64,000 nt of DNA from Dactylis glomerata (Eukaryota; Streptophyta; Magnoliopsida; Poales; Poaceae). The translations under genes were made by a program, and so were the position numbers. The stretch lies in the NCBI GenBank assembly GCA_007115705.1, contig QXEO01001023.1, positions 52,168 to 116,167 on the forward strand, given 5' to 3'. The notes under the pieces were generated by a model that worked only from the letters and a program-made list of their open reading frames with translations, was not told where the DNA came from and did not search any database. Within the stretch, counting starts at the first letter, position 1. Every line of letters begins with the position of its first letter. This document shows positions 1 to 12,561 of this stretch, piece after piece.

Positions 1-804
1 CTAAGGTTTATGTTCAGATTGTTATTTACCATTATTTCACCTCTGGTCATGATCCATGTGATGTTTTGTGAGTAGTCTGTTTAGTTCTTGAGGACATGGG
101 AGAAGTCGAGATGTTAGTAGTGAAACTATGTTGAGTAATATTTAATGGTTTGATATTTATATGTTGTGGTGCTATTTCACTAGTGGTGTCATGTGAACGT
201 TGACTACATGATACTTCACCTTTATGGGCCTAGTGAAATACATTGTGTATTTGGCTACTAATTGTGGGGTTGCCAGAGCGACAGAAACGTAACCCCCGTT
301 AGGAAACCATTGGACCAGGGAGTGTAGGATCTCAGTGTTTAAGGCTATGGTTAGATTTATCTTAATTACTTTCTTATAGTTGCGGATGATTGCAAGGGGT
401 ATAATCACAAGTGTGTATTAGTCCAAGTTGGGATAGTGCACTAGCATAGGTTCACCCCCATAACACTTATCAAACCAATGAAGATTACTTAGTTGCATGA
501 AGCGAAAGCACTCGACAAAAACTCCCGTGTGTCCTCAGGAACGTTTGGTAATCATAAGTTACACAACCGGCTTGTCCTTTGCTCTAGAAAGCATTGGGCC
601 ACTTGCAGCAATTATTATTATTGTCCTTTATTTACTCATACTTTATTTATCTGCATTACCAAATACCCCTGAAAACCCATTTGCTAGTATTTAAAGTGAA
701 TCCTTGATCAAAACTACTTGTCAACACCTTCTGCTCCTTGTTGGGTTCAACACTCTTATTTATGAAAAGTACTACGATACACCCCCTATATTTGTGGTTC
801 ATCA
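1..804 (+). repeat. Element A 5' LTR, 3' part only
   Basis: This non-coding stretch ends in ATCA at 804, followed 11 bases later by a perfect tRNA-Asp primer site. That is the expected 3' edge of a TG...CA LTR. The last 80 bases resemble the end of the element D LTRs (a 'gttgggttcaacactctta' type stretch, then CCCCTATA). Short ORFs at 172-408 (-) and 497-694 (+) look like chance frames. The start of the LTR lies outside the window. Confidence 0.75.
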
Positions 805-815
805 AGACTATTTTC

Positions 816-832
816 TGGCGCCGTTGCCGGGG
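816..832 (+). other. Primer-binding site, tRNA-Asp (element A)
   Basis: TGGCGCCGTTGCCGGGG is the reverse complement of the 3' end, including CCA, of plant tRNA-Asp(GUC). This is the minus-strand primer site used by Athila-type elements. It lies 11 nt after the LTR end; the spacer ends in TTTTC, and the same TTTTC precedes the primer sites of B1, B2 and D. Confidence 0.9.
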
Positions 833-851
833 AGTGAAGCGCTTTTGAAGA

Positions 852-2066
852 GTGGAATTGGTAAAGGTAACTTTCGCTGTGAGTATTGTTTATATTTTTT
901 CGTCTTTTATTTTATTTTGCTATGGAGAATCTCCATTTGGTTCCCTATTTGGGAACACTACTGCCTCTATTATGGTAGTGGATGAACCACCGCCTACTCA
1001 ACTAGATCCTTTTAAAATACCTATGAAAATTGTTGAACGTGTTATGAATAACTGCTATTCAGGAGATGGAACTGTCCATCCGGGTGATCATTTACTCTTT
1101 ATACATGAATTATGCGGGTTGTTCAAGTGTGCAGGTATTTCATCAAGCCAAGTTAAGAGGAAGCTATTCTCTTTATCACTAAAGGGCAGAGCTGCGGAAT
1201 GGTATAGGCTGCTAAAGGATGGTCCATCTATTGGCTGGGAGGAAATTGTACCTCTCTTTTATTCTGAATTCTATCCTCCAAGTGAGATTCATAAAGATCG
1301 GAATCAAATATATAATTTTTGGCCTCATGATGGAGAGAGTATTGCCCAAGCGTGGGGGAGATTGAAGTCATTAATGCTCAAATGTCCCATTCATGAGCTC
1401 CCCAGTAATATTATTAATAATAATTTTTATGCAAGGCTTACTCTTCATGACAAGGATTTACTGGATGCTTCCTGCTCTGGATCATTTACACGTATGAAAG
1501 AAGAAGCTAAATGGGATCTTCTTGACCATATTCAGGAAAATACTGAAGGATGGGAGAACGACAAAGGTAGAAAGTCAGGTATAAATTATGATTATGAATG
1601 CATGAAAGCTTTTATGGGAACCGATGACTTTCATAATGTTAGCACTGTTTATGGTCTTGATTCTCAAATACTTGCTAAGTGTTTTAAGGCTTTCGCCTCT
1701 TATCTTGATGTTCCAAAGAAGGATTGGAACAAGTACCATGCGCCTTATAAAGATACTACTAGTTGTGTTCCTGCTAGAATTACTGAAGTTTGTACTGTTG
1801 ATCGCATTTTCCCTGAGCCTTATTTTGAGAAAATGCCTTTCCCTGCTAAGGTAAAGGAGCATTCTATGTTAACTAGTGTGCTTAATAAAAGTGCAAAGAA
1901 AGCTTTAGAACCTGATGAGCAAATAACTATTAAGTCTCCTGTAGCTATAGTGAAGGACATTGTTACTAAAAATGTAGAAGATGGACATATTATCTTAGAG
2001 AGTGGATTCTGTGCTCACGTGGGTACCTACACACCCCCTTTCAAATTTTTATTCAAGACATTTTAA
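852..2066 (+). pseudogene. Athila-like gag, 404-codon frame (element A)
   Basis: Encodes the capsid-type Gag polyprotein that packages retrotransposon RNA. Around residues 78-200 there is a retrotransposon-gag core with the usual motifs (KLFSLSLKGRAAEWYRLL, then WEEIVPLFYSEFYPPSEI). The natural start is uncertain. An ATG at 922 in another frame begins a peptide (MENLHLVPYLG) like known Athila Gag starts, and an in-frame ATG lies at 972; this suggests an early frameshift. The last 19 codons, from 2011 on, are not Gag but run into the foldback MITE. No CCHC knuckle is seen before the break. The family call is confident, and the gene is broken. Confidence 0.8.
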
Positions 2067-2352
2067 CCTATTTTTAGTTTCTTTTCCTAATAGAGCACGT
2101 GATTCTTGTGTACAAAAGTGGTTTCAGAATTTCGATTTGATTTTTTTTCATCAAAGTCAACTCATAAATAGATTTTTCATTGACTTTTTGTTTTTAGGGT
2201 TGACTTTGACCCAAAAAAATTCATACAAAAAAAATTGAAACCACTTTTACACAACAGTATTTTGTGTTCTACTAGAAAACCAAGCTAAAATAGGTTAATA
2301 CATTTTGAATCAAAAGTTGAAGGGGGGGGGGGTGTAGGTACCCACGTGCACA
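2011..2352. mobile_element. Foldback MITE inserted between gag and protease of element A
   Basis: Perfect 17-bp inverted repeats CACGTGGGTACCTACAC lie at 2016-2032 and 2332-2348. The pairing extends inward: 'aaaagtggtttca' near 2113 pairs with 'tgaaaccactttt' near 2236, and 'ttaacctatttt' near 2061 pairs with 'aaaataggttaa' near 2288. The whole 340-bp unit can therefore fold as one long hairpin around a loop near 2160-2205. It has no coding capacity. Next to the right repeat is a run of about 11 G (2322-2332). I could not settle a target-site duplication, so the superfamily is open. Confidence 0.75.
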
Positions 2353-2436
2353 CCATTTCATTTTCGTATTATCTTTTGTGAGGATGCTTCTAACATTGTT
2401 TCACATCCTAGTAGATCTAGGAAAACAAGTGTTCCC

Positions 2437-3906
2437 GTGCTTTCTGTCAGGATTGGTGATCATTGCTATTATGGTTTATGCGACATTGGTGCAAGTTCAA
2501 GTGCTATTCCGTATGAGCTTTACAAAGAAATCATGTATGAAATTAGTTCTTGCAAACTGGAAGATATCGATGTGGTTATTCAGCTTGCTAACAGAGAGAC
2601 TATCTTTCCAATTGGTATTGTTAGAGATGTGGAAGTTTTATGTGGTAAGACTAAATATCCTGCTGATTTTCTAGTACTTGGTACAACTGCTAGTAAAACT
2701 TGTCCTATTATTTTTGGTAGACCCTTTTTGAATACTTGTGGCGCTGTTATAGATTGTAAGAAGGAGAAAATTTTGAATAAGTTTGATGGAGAATCTTATG
2801 AGTTTAATTTTTCTAAGTTTACCAAAGCTCCTTATGAAACTGAATTGCCTAATGAAGACTTTAGAGTTGAACAGCTTGCCTCTATTGCTCTTGCTCCTAA
2901 CGATGCTTTGCAGCAATATATGGAGGACCACGAAAGTGAGATCTTCAGGGAAGAAAGAAATGAGATTGACGAGATTCTTCTTCGTCAGCCAGAGTTGCTT
3001 AAACACAATTTACCCTTGGAGGATTTGGGTACCACTTTGCCACCTAAGGAAGATCTTGTTTTTGATTTAAAGCCTTTACCTGATGATCTTAAATATGCTT
3101 ATATTGACGATAAGAAAATATATCCTGTTATTATTAATTCTAAACTTTCAGGAAAGGAAGAAGAAAGGTTATTGGAAATATTGAGGGAACACCGAGGAGC
3201 TATGGGATATACTCTTAATGATTTAAAAGGGATTTCTCCTACTATATGTCAGCATGCTATTAATATGGAGCCAGATGCAAAGCCAGTTGTTGAACATCAA
3301 CGCCATTTAATTCCTAAGATGAAGGAAGTTGTAAGAAATGAGGTATTGAAGCTTCTTGATGCTGGTATTATTTATCCTATTGCTGATAGTAGATGGGTTA
3401 GTCATGTGCATTGTGTTCCTAAGAAAGGAGGAATTACTGTTGTGCCTAATGAGAATAATGAGCTTATTCCTCAGAGGGTAGTAGTTGGTTATAGGATGTG
3501 TATCGACTTTAGAAAGGTCAACAAAGTTACTAAGAAAGATCATTATCCTTTACCGTTAATAGATCAAATGTTAGAGAGATTATCTAAGAAAACTCAATTT
3601 TGTTTTCTTGATGGTTATTCTGGTTTCTCTCAGAAGATCAAGAGAAAACCACTTTTACTTGTCCTTATGGAACTTATGCTTATAGATGTCTGCCTTTTGG
3701 TTTATGCAATGCTCCTGCTACTTTTCAAAGATGCCTGTCTGCTATTTTTCATGGATTTTGTGAAGAAATTGTGGAGGTATTCATGGATGATTTCTCCGTC
3801 TATGGAACTTGTTTTGATAATTGTTTGCACAATCTTGATAAAGTTTTGCAGAGATGTGAAGAAACTAATCTTGTCCTTAATTGGGAGAAATGCCACTTTA
3901 TGGTGA
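2437..3906 (+). pseudogene. Athila-like protease and N-terminal RT (element A)
   Basis: Aspartic protease with active site DIGASSSAIP near residue 16 and the flap-like GRPFLNTCGAVID near residue 95. A linker follows, then reverse transcriptase from about residue 265, containing CVPKKGG, MCIDFRKVNK and HYPLPLIDQML. After 'DGYSGFSQ' (about position 3630) the frame becomes nonsense. The bases around 3632-3640 look like a short internal deletion, because a segment expected in this family is missing while the downstream RT (PFG/FMDD part) resumes in another frame. The last 80 or so residues of this frame are therefore not RT. The protease start lies in or before the MITE. Confidence 0.85.
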
Positions 3907-4979
3907 ATGAAGGGATTGTTCTTGGACATAAAATCTCTGAAAGAGGTATTGAAGTTGACAGAGCAAAGGTTGAAGCAATTGAGAAAATGCCCTGTCCTAG
4001 GGATGTTAAAGGTATTCGTAGTATTCTTGGTCATGCTGGTTTTTATAGGAGGTTCATTAAAGATTTCTCTAAGATTTCAAAGCCTCTTACTAATCTTCTT
4101 CAAAAAGATGTACCATTTGTTTTTGATGATGATTGTAAGGAAGCTTTTGAAACTCTTAAGAAGGCTTTAACTACTGGTCCTATTATCCAACCACCTAATT
4201 GGAATTTACCCTTTGAAATTATATGTGATGCTAGTGATTTTGCTGTAGGTGCTATTCTTGGACCGCGCGTAGATAAGAAGTTGAATGTTATTCATTATAC
4301 TAGTAAGACTCTTGATGCTGCTCAGAAGAATTATGCCACTACTGAGAAGGAGTTTCTTGCTGTTGTTTTTGCATGCGATAAGTTTAGACCTTATATTGTT
4401 GATTCGAAAGTTACTATTCATACTGATCACGCTGCTATTAGATATCTTATGGCAAAGAAGGATGCTAAGCCCAGGCTTATTAGATGGGTGTTACTTTTAC
4501 AAGAGTTTGATTTGCATATTGTAGGTAGGAAAGGTGCTGAAAATCCTGTTGCTGATAATTTGTCTAGGTTGGAAAACATTTCTTTTGATCCTATTCCTGT
4601 TAATGGTAGTTTTCCAAATGAACAGTTGGCTGCAATAAAGGTAACCTCGCAAGAGAGTCCTTGGTATGCTGATTATGCTAACTTTATTGTTTCCAAGTAT
4701 TTGCCTCCAACCTTTACATCCCAACAAAGAAGGAAATTCTTTTATGACTTGAGGCGTTATTTTTGGGATGACCCACACTTATATAAAGAAGGAGTGGATG
4801 GTATTATGCGAAGATGTATTCCAGAATATGAAGAACAAGAGAGATTGAGGAAATGTCATGGTAGTGCTTATGGAGGACACCATGCTGGAGATAGAACTGC
4901 ACAAAAGGTTCTACAATCAGGTCTTTATTGGCCTACCCTTTTTAAAGATGCTAGAAAGTTTATTTTATCTTGTGATGAA
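3640..4979 (+). pseudogene. Athila-like RT C-terminus, RNase H and integrase N-terminus (element A)
   Basis: Continues the polyprotein in a second frame, with the longest open stretch from 3771. It opens with FMDDFSVYG, the catalytic YXDD-type motif of RT. RNase H follows around residues 148-270 (CDASDFAVGAILG, YATTEKEFLAVVFA, HTDHAAIRYL, ADNLSRLE). The integrase HHCC zinc finger begins at about residue 360 (HGSAYGGHHAGDRTAQKV ... SCDEC). The coding sequence is cut inside the second cysteine pair at 4979 by element G and resumes at 23997. The open frame past 4980 reads into the G LTR. Confidence 0.88.
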
Positions 4980-6782
4980 TGTAACATCCCAAGTTTTTAT
5001 CAAAATTTGGAAAAAAAATTTGTTTTTTTTGTTGATTGAAAAATCACAGGGAATTAAAACTTTTTGATGTTTAACTAAATGCCTTTCCTTAAAGTATTTC
5101 TTAAACTTCCAAATCAAACTATTTTACCACCAAGGTTTCTAATTTATAAAATATTTTCTTATAATTATTTTCCCAATTAAAATGTTAGTTAGAAAAAAAA
5201 ACTATTTCAACCTTATATTAGTCCTTGAAGAACTTTTCGAGGAAATAGAAATCTCAAGTTGCTATCTTGCTTTCATACAATTTTTATGCAAGCATTCTTG
5301 CTAAGGAAATATTTCTCAAAGGTATTCAAAAGTTTCATTATTAAAAATGTGCTTGAAAATGAATTTCAAAATATCATAAAGTTTTATTCCTGTTTTCAAA
5401 GAATTATTTAAGAAACCCAACTCCTATTATGCATTATGCAAATAAGACCTTTTATGTCAAATTAGTAAAGTTTTGTTGAAAATTTAGTTTTGACATTAAA
5501 ACTTGTTTCTTACTATTTTGTATTGTTTATTTGAATTTTAGAAAAAATTTAGGAATTGGTTTTACTGGATTTGGATTATTTATGCAAAAGTTATAAAAGA
5601 ATTATGAAAACAGAAAAAAATAAAAGGAAAGAAGAAAAAAAACAGGAAAGAAAAGGAATCAGACCGAAACGGCCGGTCCGGCCCAGCACCGAATCGACCC
5701 CCTCATGGCCCAACAAACCATCCCAAACCGTTTTCCCTCTCTCTCTCTGACGGGTGGAGCCCACCTGTCGGCTTCATCGTCTCCGACAGTTTTCCCCTCT
5801 CCCGCTGGTAACGCTGCCCCGATCTCGCCCCTATTCCCTCTCCTCCTAGGGCCCCGACTGCCCCGAGACGACGCCCACTCCTTCCCCAACTCCTCCTCTC
5901 CTCTCTCATTCTTTTTCCCCTCTCGGATACATCCTCAATCAGACGGAATCGCCCACCGGAATCGCCATTGCAGGAAGAGCACGAGCACGCCGGCCTCACA
6001 TTCGACATCCCCTCATCTCGGAGCACCTTGTCTACCTCTTCATCATCTCCGGGGACCTCCAGAACCTCACCGTCGTCCACACCAGTGCCGCCGCCGACAA
6101 CCTAACCCTAGCGCCGATGAGCAACACCCACCTCCTCTGATCTCCTCCGTTGGATGCAAAACCGAGAGCCAGGATTAGAAGACCAATACCGAATCAGTAT
6201 CGGCCAGTAGAATACTGCCACGTAGCTGCTTAGTCAGCCCCTCTCGGTCAATCCAGTCAAACCCATTTGAATTTGAATTTCAAATTCCAGATTGTGTGCA
6301 GAACTTGTAAAATCGATATAAAATGATCTACTTGGCCAAATTTTACAAACTTTATATCTCTGAATTCCATGGATTGTATAGTATCCAACTATGCAGTAAT
6401 ATCACATGGTTACTGTATAAAATATCGAAGTGAAATTCAAATGTTTTAAATTGCATTTTAGCACCAAATAATTCATATCTTTTTCTCTAGTCATCCAAAA
6501 ATAACAAATTTGTAGTCTATGGATTCCTTAGAACTTGTAGAACACTCTGGAATCAAAAAAATTCAAACTTGAAATGTGCACAAACTTGCTACTGTTAAAT
6601 TTAATCAAATCACTATTTTGATCATCATTTGAATTCTGAAAATGATTTTGGAGTGAAACCACTTGCAGTAGCTTTGTGTTACTGTCTCCAATCCATTGGC
6701 ATCACTATCCAAAATTATTGAAACCCCTTGCAAATATTCAAATTCAATTATGAGAATTTGAGTATTTTCATTATAGAATTAA
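4980..6782. repeat. Element G left arm: AT-rich start, CT-rich GC block, AT-rich tail
   Basis: 4980-5640 is very AT-rich. 5660-6180 is GC-rich and pyrimidine-rich (CCTCTCTCTCTCTGACG, AACCCTAGCGCC), similar in layout to the leader-like block in the LTRs of element F. 6240-6782 is AT-rich again. Frames of 76-157 codons in the GC block (5659-6178, both strands) are low-complexity Pro/Ser/Arg strings with no domain, and I do not call them genes. Confidence 0.55.
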
Positions 6783-7030
6783 CTAGTTGAATGCCCGTGC
6801 GTTGCTACGGATCTAAACTTCTCATCATTGTGTTTCATAGTCATCCCACTTCGACAATGCACTACTTTACTTTGTATACCCTCCTCCTCCCCCTCCCAAC
6901 ATGTCACTGGGCGATGTGTATCAGTGTTGTCTCCAACTATGGCAACTCGGCATAATGTCACATAGCCCAATACTTCTAAGTTGGTATGAGATAACAAAGA
7001 AATATAGAAGCAACATTGATCAAAATTATC

Positions 7031-7065
<35 letters not shown>

Positions 7066-8950
7066 AGCGTAACCATTGTGATCTTTTTCACTATATCCCA
7101 TCCACTCTTTGGTTACAACACTAATGCATTTCCCCTTTTCTCCAACATCCCTAACTGTGACTTTCTATTTCATGGACCATTGCAATCTGCACCTCGCAAG
7201 GCCGCTCACCATTATAATTAGCTCCCTTACTATTTTATTATCTATACATGTTGTGTATGCTTAGAAAATTAAATATATTCATCTTCCATGAAATAGAGAA
7301 GCATACAAATGTGTCAATTATTATAAATCATATCTGAAGTGGTGTTCTTGGCGGCGACAGTTGGTCTTCTTCCTCCACCCCTCCTCTTTTTCTCCGCAAC
7401 TGCACCTGTTCGACCCTGCTTCCTTTGCTCCGTGTTTTGGCATCATGGTAATCCGGTTTGTGGTGGAGCTCAATGGTGAAGGATGAATCGAGGCGCGTGG
7501 AGTAGACGACATACCTCACATCCAACGATTTAAGAGTTCAATATAGAGAACTCTGAAAAACAATCTCTCATCCTTTCTCACGGTTTGAGTAGAAGAGCAC
7601 TGAAAGAAGAGCTCGTTTGTCACTGACATATTGGGCACCAACAAGAAGGAAGAAACCCCGCTGCCTCACCATGGCGAACCTCTTGGCGTGGCTGTGCCAT
7701 AGATGCGTGCATAGGCGGCGTGCGCCATATATGCATGCATAGGGAGCAGCGATGGTGCGAGTTCAAGGGCTCCACCAGATTGTGAGTGCATGTGGAGTGG
7801 ATGGAGGCGGTGCTAGAGGGAGCCGAGTTTACAACGACGACCTGCTTCGCTGGAGGGTGGCACCCAGGACTAATTCCAATGGGTGGTACGCTTGTGCAGA
7901 TTTTATGATTGAATTTTTGGATGTAATCAATTGAGATGTGCGGTGGTTTGGGAAATAAATTGCTGTTATTACGTGTCCGTGATTTGCGCTGGGCAGGATA
8001 TTTGGAGCAAACAATATGCCGCTAAACACAGGATTGTGGGCGATATGTGTTGGCAGAGGCAGAATAATATACAGTGAGATTTGTGGGAAGTAGGGGTGTC
8101 GTAATTTCCTTGGTAGATTTAATAATTTGCCACCTATTACTTAGGACCTTTGCGATTTGCCACATATTACTTAGAACTTTTACTATTTGCCTTATTTCTT
8201 TTTTAGAGCTATATATCAATTTTTTAACTGTAAAATACGTTTCGAAGTACAGTACAATATCTGGCTAGACAGAAACAGAATCAATCAATCCCCCAAATCC
8301 CAAATCGCTCATTCCCTAGAGCTGGACGGGATTCCCGCCGACGCTAGCAGCCGGATCACGAGTGGCGCGGCTACCATGAAGGGCAGCCAGGATCCATGTA
8401 GCCCATTGCTATCCCCTAATTTTCCCTCTTTCCCTTCGTTATTTGCCCCCTATTTTCCTCGAATGGCGGCCACAATCCATGATAGCTAATTGACTGAATA
8501 GTTCCACTTGACCATATAATGGAACACTGAATGACTGAATAATCTAGTATGTGAAATACCAAACACGGGAGTCAGCTTGATCAGTACATTGCAGCCGAGG
8601 CCACGCTCGAAGGAACCAACAAGTGCAGCTTGACAGTCCAACAATGCAAGCTAGCTAACCTCTGGGAGGGCCTTCGCACTTGGTCGATCCGGTCGGTGTG
8701 GCCGGGTGCCGGCGTCCTCCGCCGTAAATGATTATGACAATTCCCTGATTATTGGTGGCTATTCTATAATTTGTTTCCCTGTTACCATTTTTGGTGATTG
8801 GCTTGACCAATTTCTTTCCATGTATTATCAATTTCGACTCCTTTCCATGATGGCGTGAATAAATTTCTATCCGAGTAATTTTTATTACGTATCAATTCTG
8901 GTGATTGCGATGATTGCTATTGGTTGTCTATTTTTTTTTGTTAGGGGTAA
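6783..8950 (-). mobile_element. Helitron-like insertion in G, 3' end clear, 5' end not located
   Basis: Read on the minus strand, the end is CCGTAGCAACGCACGGGCATTCAACTAG followed by T (6810 down to 6783, flank 6782). This is a short imperfect hairpin (CCGTAGC / GCACGG), about 10 bases, then CTAG next to T, the textbook Helitron 3' terminus. The 5' TC end should lie to the right, but I could not find it. 8950 is a guess based on where G-like AT-rich sequence appears to resume. No Rep/helicase ORF is seen, so it would be non-autonomous. Mixed GC-rich pieces at 7330-7560 and 7650-7870 could be captured gene fragments. Confidence 0.5.
7033..7062. repeat. (GT)15 microsatellite
   Basis: An uninterrupted TG dinucleotide run of about 30 bp inside the Helitron-like segment. 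It reads as a string of Cys-Val codons in the plus frame there, which has no coding meaning. Confidence 0.95.
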
Positions 8951-10122
8951 AATCGGAAGTCAAATGATGTAGTCTAAAAGTGCCTTCACCAACTCCAATC
9001 TTATAGTTTAGATTCTATAATTCTTTTCAATATGATCCCTTCTACAAAAGTGAATCTTATGACCATACCCATCCACCAGATCCATTTAGACACAACACTT
9101 GGATCCAATATCCTTCCTACATCAAACCTCATGGTCTAGTTCACCATATTCAAATTACACTTATTTGAGTAGATGGTAATATGTCTCAACTAGGTTTCCC
9201 TTGCCACTTGTGTGGATACATTCTACCCCATATCACACATCATCTTAAACCCTTCAAATCCATCATCATCTGTGAAGCTTAACCAAAACTAGTTTGAATT
9301 CTTCAAAGAAGAATTTAAACATCTACATGGCCAAATCTTGGGGATCAAACCCTAGTTCAAGTTAATCCCTACTTCTAAGAAAATCTTGTGACCATGCACC
9401 CACCATTAATATCAATATCATCAATACCAATCCAATCTCACACTCACTCAATCTTATTGACTTATATTGAACCACTCAATTTACAAATGAGTTAATTGAG
9501 TAAATCAATGTATCACAAATACATACCCAAGCCTTGTGTAACTATATTGTTATGAGTAAGTGTTGTCACACTTTATTCAGTAGTGTTCAGTTGCACTATT
9601 CTATACTCTTGTGAATCTATCCACATGAGTCATCTCTAAACTCTATCTTTGTTTATGCCAAGCACAAGATTATCATCACTACATTATATCTTGGAGGATC
9701 ATTCTTTCCAACTATTGAACTTGCCATCAAAACTCTCAATCCATATCTTGTAAGCCAAGCTTCAAGCCATATCTCTCTCATCACAGAAATCATAAGAAAA
9801 TTAAAATGTTAAACCAATCCTTTTGAATTGCTTGTCTTGCTTGATTTGTTGCTTTTGGTGTGGTGTGTTTACATTGTGTATCTCTATATTATAGATTGGT
9901 TTGGAGAGCCATACGTTTTGTTGAGAGAAGTGAAAGAGCTTGATTTTCAAAAAGGCAAGTGACACACATATTCCCTACCCATTTTACTATATGCATCAGT
10001 GTTTTATAAGTAGTATGCATGATAGGTTGGTTTCTCAAAGTGAAGATTTGCAATGCTAGATCCTAGTAGTGTATAGCCACCCCTGAACCAACTCCTGGTA
10101 GGTTGTGACAATATTGAAAAAT
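8951..10122. repeat. Element G, AT-rich non-coding stretch
   Basis: Nothing coding is seen. Repeated 'cttatgaccatacccatccacc' type sentences at 9057-9080 and 9387-9405 suggest degenerate internal duplication. The stretch ends at the GATGC duplication (10123-10127) of element B1. Confidence 0.5.
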
Positions 10123-10498
10123 GATGCTGATACGTCTCCAACGTATCTATAATTTTTGATGCTCCATGCTTGTTTTTACACCATTTGCCTATTGTTTCGT
10201 TACACTTCGTGGCACTTTTATGCATTTTCCGGAACTAACCTATTAACGAGTTGCCACAGTGCCAGTTCCCTGTTTTCTGCTGTTTTTGTGTTTCAGAAGT
10301 GATACACAGGAAATATTCTCGGAATTGGACGAAACAAGTTCCTGAAGTCTTATTTTACCCGGAAGCTTCCAGAGATCCGAAGGAGAGTAGGAGAGGGGCC
10401 ACCAGGGGCCCACACATAGGGGTGGCGCGGCCAGCCCCTGGCCCACGCCACCATGGTGTGAGGCCGCCTGGCCCCTCCTCTGACATCGCCCCTTCGCC

Positions 10499-10505
10499 TA
10501 TAAAG
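10499..10505 (+). promoter_or_regulatory. TATA box of the B1 5' LTR
   Basis: TATAAAG sits in the context CCCCTTCGCCTATAAAGACCC, about 370 bp into the LTR and just before the GC-rich leader. The same box is at 21377 (B1 3' LTR), 29207 (B2 5' LTR) and 63061 (B2 3' LTR), with TATAAG at 38013 in the solo LTR. The conserved context supports it as the Pol II promoter of this LTR family. Confidence 0.7.
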
Positions 10506-11600
10506 ACCCCCCGACGGAAAAAACCTAAGTACCCGATCACTTTTCTAGAACACATCGCGATCCGCCGCCGCCATCGACCCGAAGATCGGGAGGGTCCAGA
10601 AGCTCTTCCCGGCACCCTGCCGGAGAGGGGAATCGCCACCGGAGGTCTTCTTCATCGCCATGCTTGCCTCCGGAGCGAGGAGTGAGTAGTCTACCTTGGA
10701 CTATGGGTCCATAGCAGTAGCTAGATGGTTGTCTCCTCCACCATGTGCTTCATGTTTAGATCTCATGAGCTGCCCTACATGATTGAGATCACCGTTATGT
10801 AATTCTACATGTTTGGTTTGTTGGGATCCGATGAATATTAGTGTTTATGATTAAGTTGCTGTACTGAATATTATCTTTTGTTATCTCTATGTTGTTTATG
10901 ATCTTGCATGCTCTCCGTTGTTAGTAGCTATCTTGGCCGAGTAGTTGCTAGTGACTCCAAGAGGGGGTATTTATGCTCGATAGTGGGTTCATGCCTCTAT
11001 TTAACCTGGGGGAGTGACAGAAACCTCTAAGGTTGTAGATGTGCTGTTGCTACTAGGGAGAAAACAACATTCATATGCTCAAGGGCATATACTTTGTTTA
11101 CATTACACACTTTGCTTAATGCAATTATCTGTTGTTCGCAACTTAATACTTGTGGAGTTCTCGGATTGATTCACCACAAGTGGATTATTAGTCATAGATG
11201 CAGTTGGATGGCGGTCTATGTATTTTGTTGTAATGCCAGAGTAAATCTCATAGTGATCTTCTTAACATATCACGTTTATCTTTATTCTATCAATTGCCCA
11301 ACTGTAATTTGTTTACCCAGCATGTGTTATTTATCTTATGGAGAGACACCACTAGTGAACTGTGGATCCCGGTCCTATTTCCATCATATTGCTATCACCT
11401 GTTTACTTTACTCGCATACTCTATTGTTTTCCACTCGATACGCTCATAACCTTTGTTTCAAGCAAACCGGTGAGATTGACAACCTCATCGCAAGTTGGGA
11501 ACGAAGTACTTGGTTGTGTTGTGTGCAGGTTCCGCGTTGCAGCTAGCAAGCAAAGCTTGGACGAGGCGCCATATATAAATTGTCCGAAGCTATCGCAAGC

Positions 11601-12561
11601 TGATAAGGGGTGTCCCGATCTTCTCAGCAAGCGATGGCGATGATGATGATGATGGATAGATAAACACCGTGTAGCGATGAACTCTCCCGCTCGAACCCTG
11701 ATGCCTATGCAACAGCTCTCGAACCTTGTAGGATATTCACAACACCACGATCTTGCGCACGTAGCCGTCGACCACGAACGGTAGTTTGCAATCCACTAAT
11801 TCCCAATGGAACAACAGATCACACTCAATTGTAGCTTGATAAACTCGATCACAAGTAATTTCAGAGGTTCTAAAGAGAAACAACTCCAAAATAGTTTTAA
11901 CGTGGTCTCACCCTAACTATGGGGTCGTCCCAGGGCTTATATGGGCGGCTGGGGCGGCCAGGACTCGAGATAAAACGTATTCGACTCGAACTAGGATACA
12001 TCCGTTCGGATCTGATCCGAGACGGGCCGGACTGTCCGGTTATTTAGGGCCGGACTGTCCTGGGGTGACGCGCGCTACACCACGGAGGGTGTCTGCCCTC
12101 GGGTGCACCTGAGGCCGGACTGTCCACTGTTGGAGGGCAGGACTGTCCGGTGTTGGAGGGCAGGACTGTCCTGTGTTGGAGGGCCGGACTGTCCTGTCTT
12201 CTGGAACTGAAACTTGCCCTTCTTGATGATCTCCTTCTCTTCTATCGCGCCTTCCTCCCGCTCCTCCCTCGCGCAGATATTGGCGATCATCTTCTGGTGT
12301 TCCTCTTGCTGTGGCTCCTCGCTCCGTGCTACGCATTCCTCTCCAATGTACCTGATCATACAATAAGACAATGACTTAGGCAGTATAAAGTTCTCATTAA
12401 GTAACACATCAGGCTCATTAAGAAACAAGTTCACCTGTTGTTCTAGTAACTTAGCACGAGCTCTTGTAATGGGTCCAATTCTAATCTCATTGGACTGAAC
12501 AGCTGGAACATCTTGTGTAGTAGTTGGTGGAGAAGGTGCAAGTATAGGGATGTCCTCATCA
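11601..12561 (-). repeat. Element C 3' LTR (left copy)
   Basis: On the minus strand it reads TGATGAGGACATCCC ... CACCCCTTATCA. It matches 16166-17126 except at four sites. It encodes the last part of Pol in its first 490 bp (minus sense) and holds several copies of GGCCGGACTGTCC or GGCAGGACTGTCC (12029-12195). A TATA-like ATATAAG is on the minus strand at 11936-11942. Confidence 0.95.

Noticed and set aside
816..832. tRNA-like sequence
   Set aside because: Only the last 17 nt complementary to tRNA-Asp are present, in LTR context. It is a primer site, not a tRNA gene; the same holds at 17316, 30491 and 33771.
5659..6178. Frames of 76-157 codons on both strands in a GC-rich block
   Set aside because: Low-complexity Pro/Ser/Arg/His strings inside the G LTR, open on both strands because of base composition. 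No domain and no codon signal.
10243..10685. Frames up to 144 codons near an in-frame ATG
   Set aside because: They lie in the LTR leader downstream of the TATA box and recur in every B-type LTR (21122-21563, 29121-29393, 62983-63247) with indels. They are repeat sequence, not genes.
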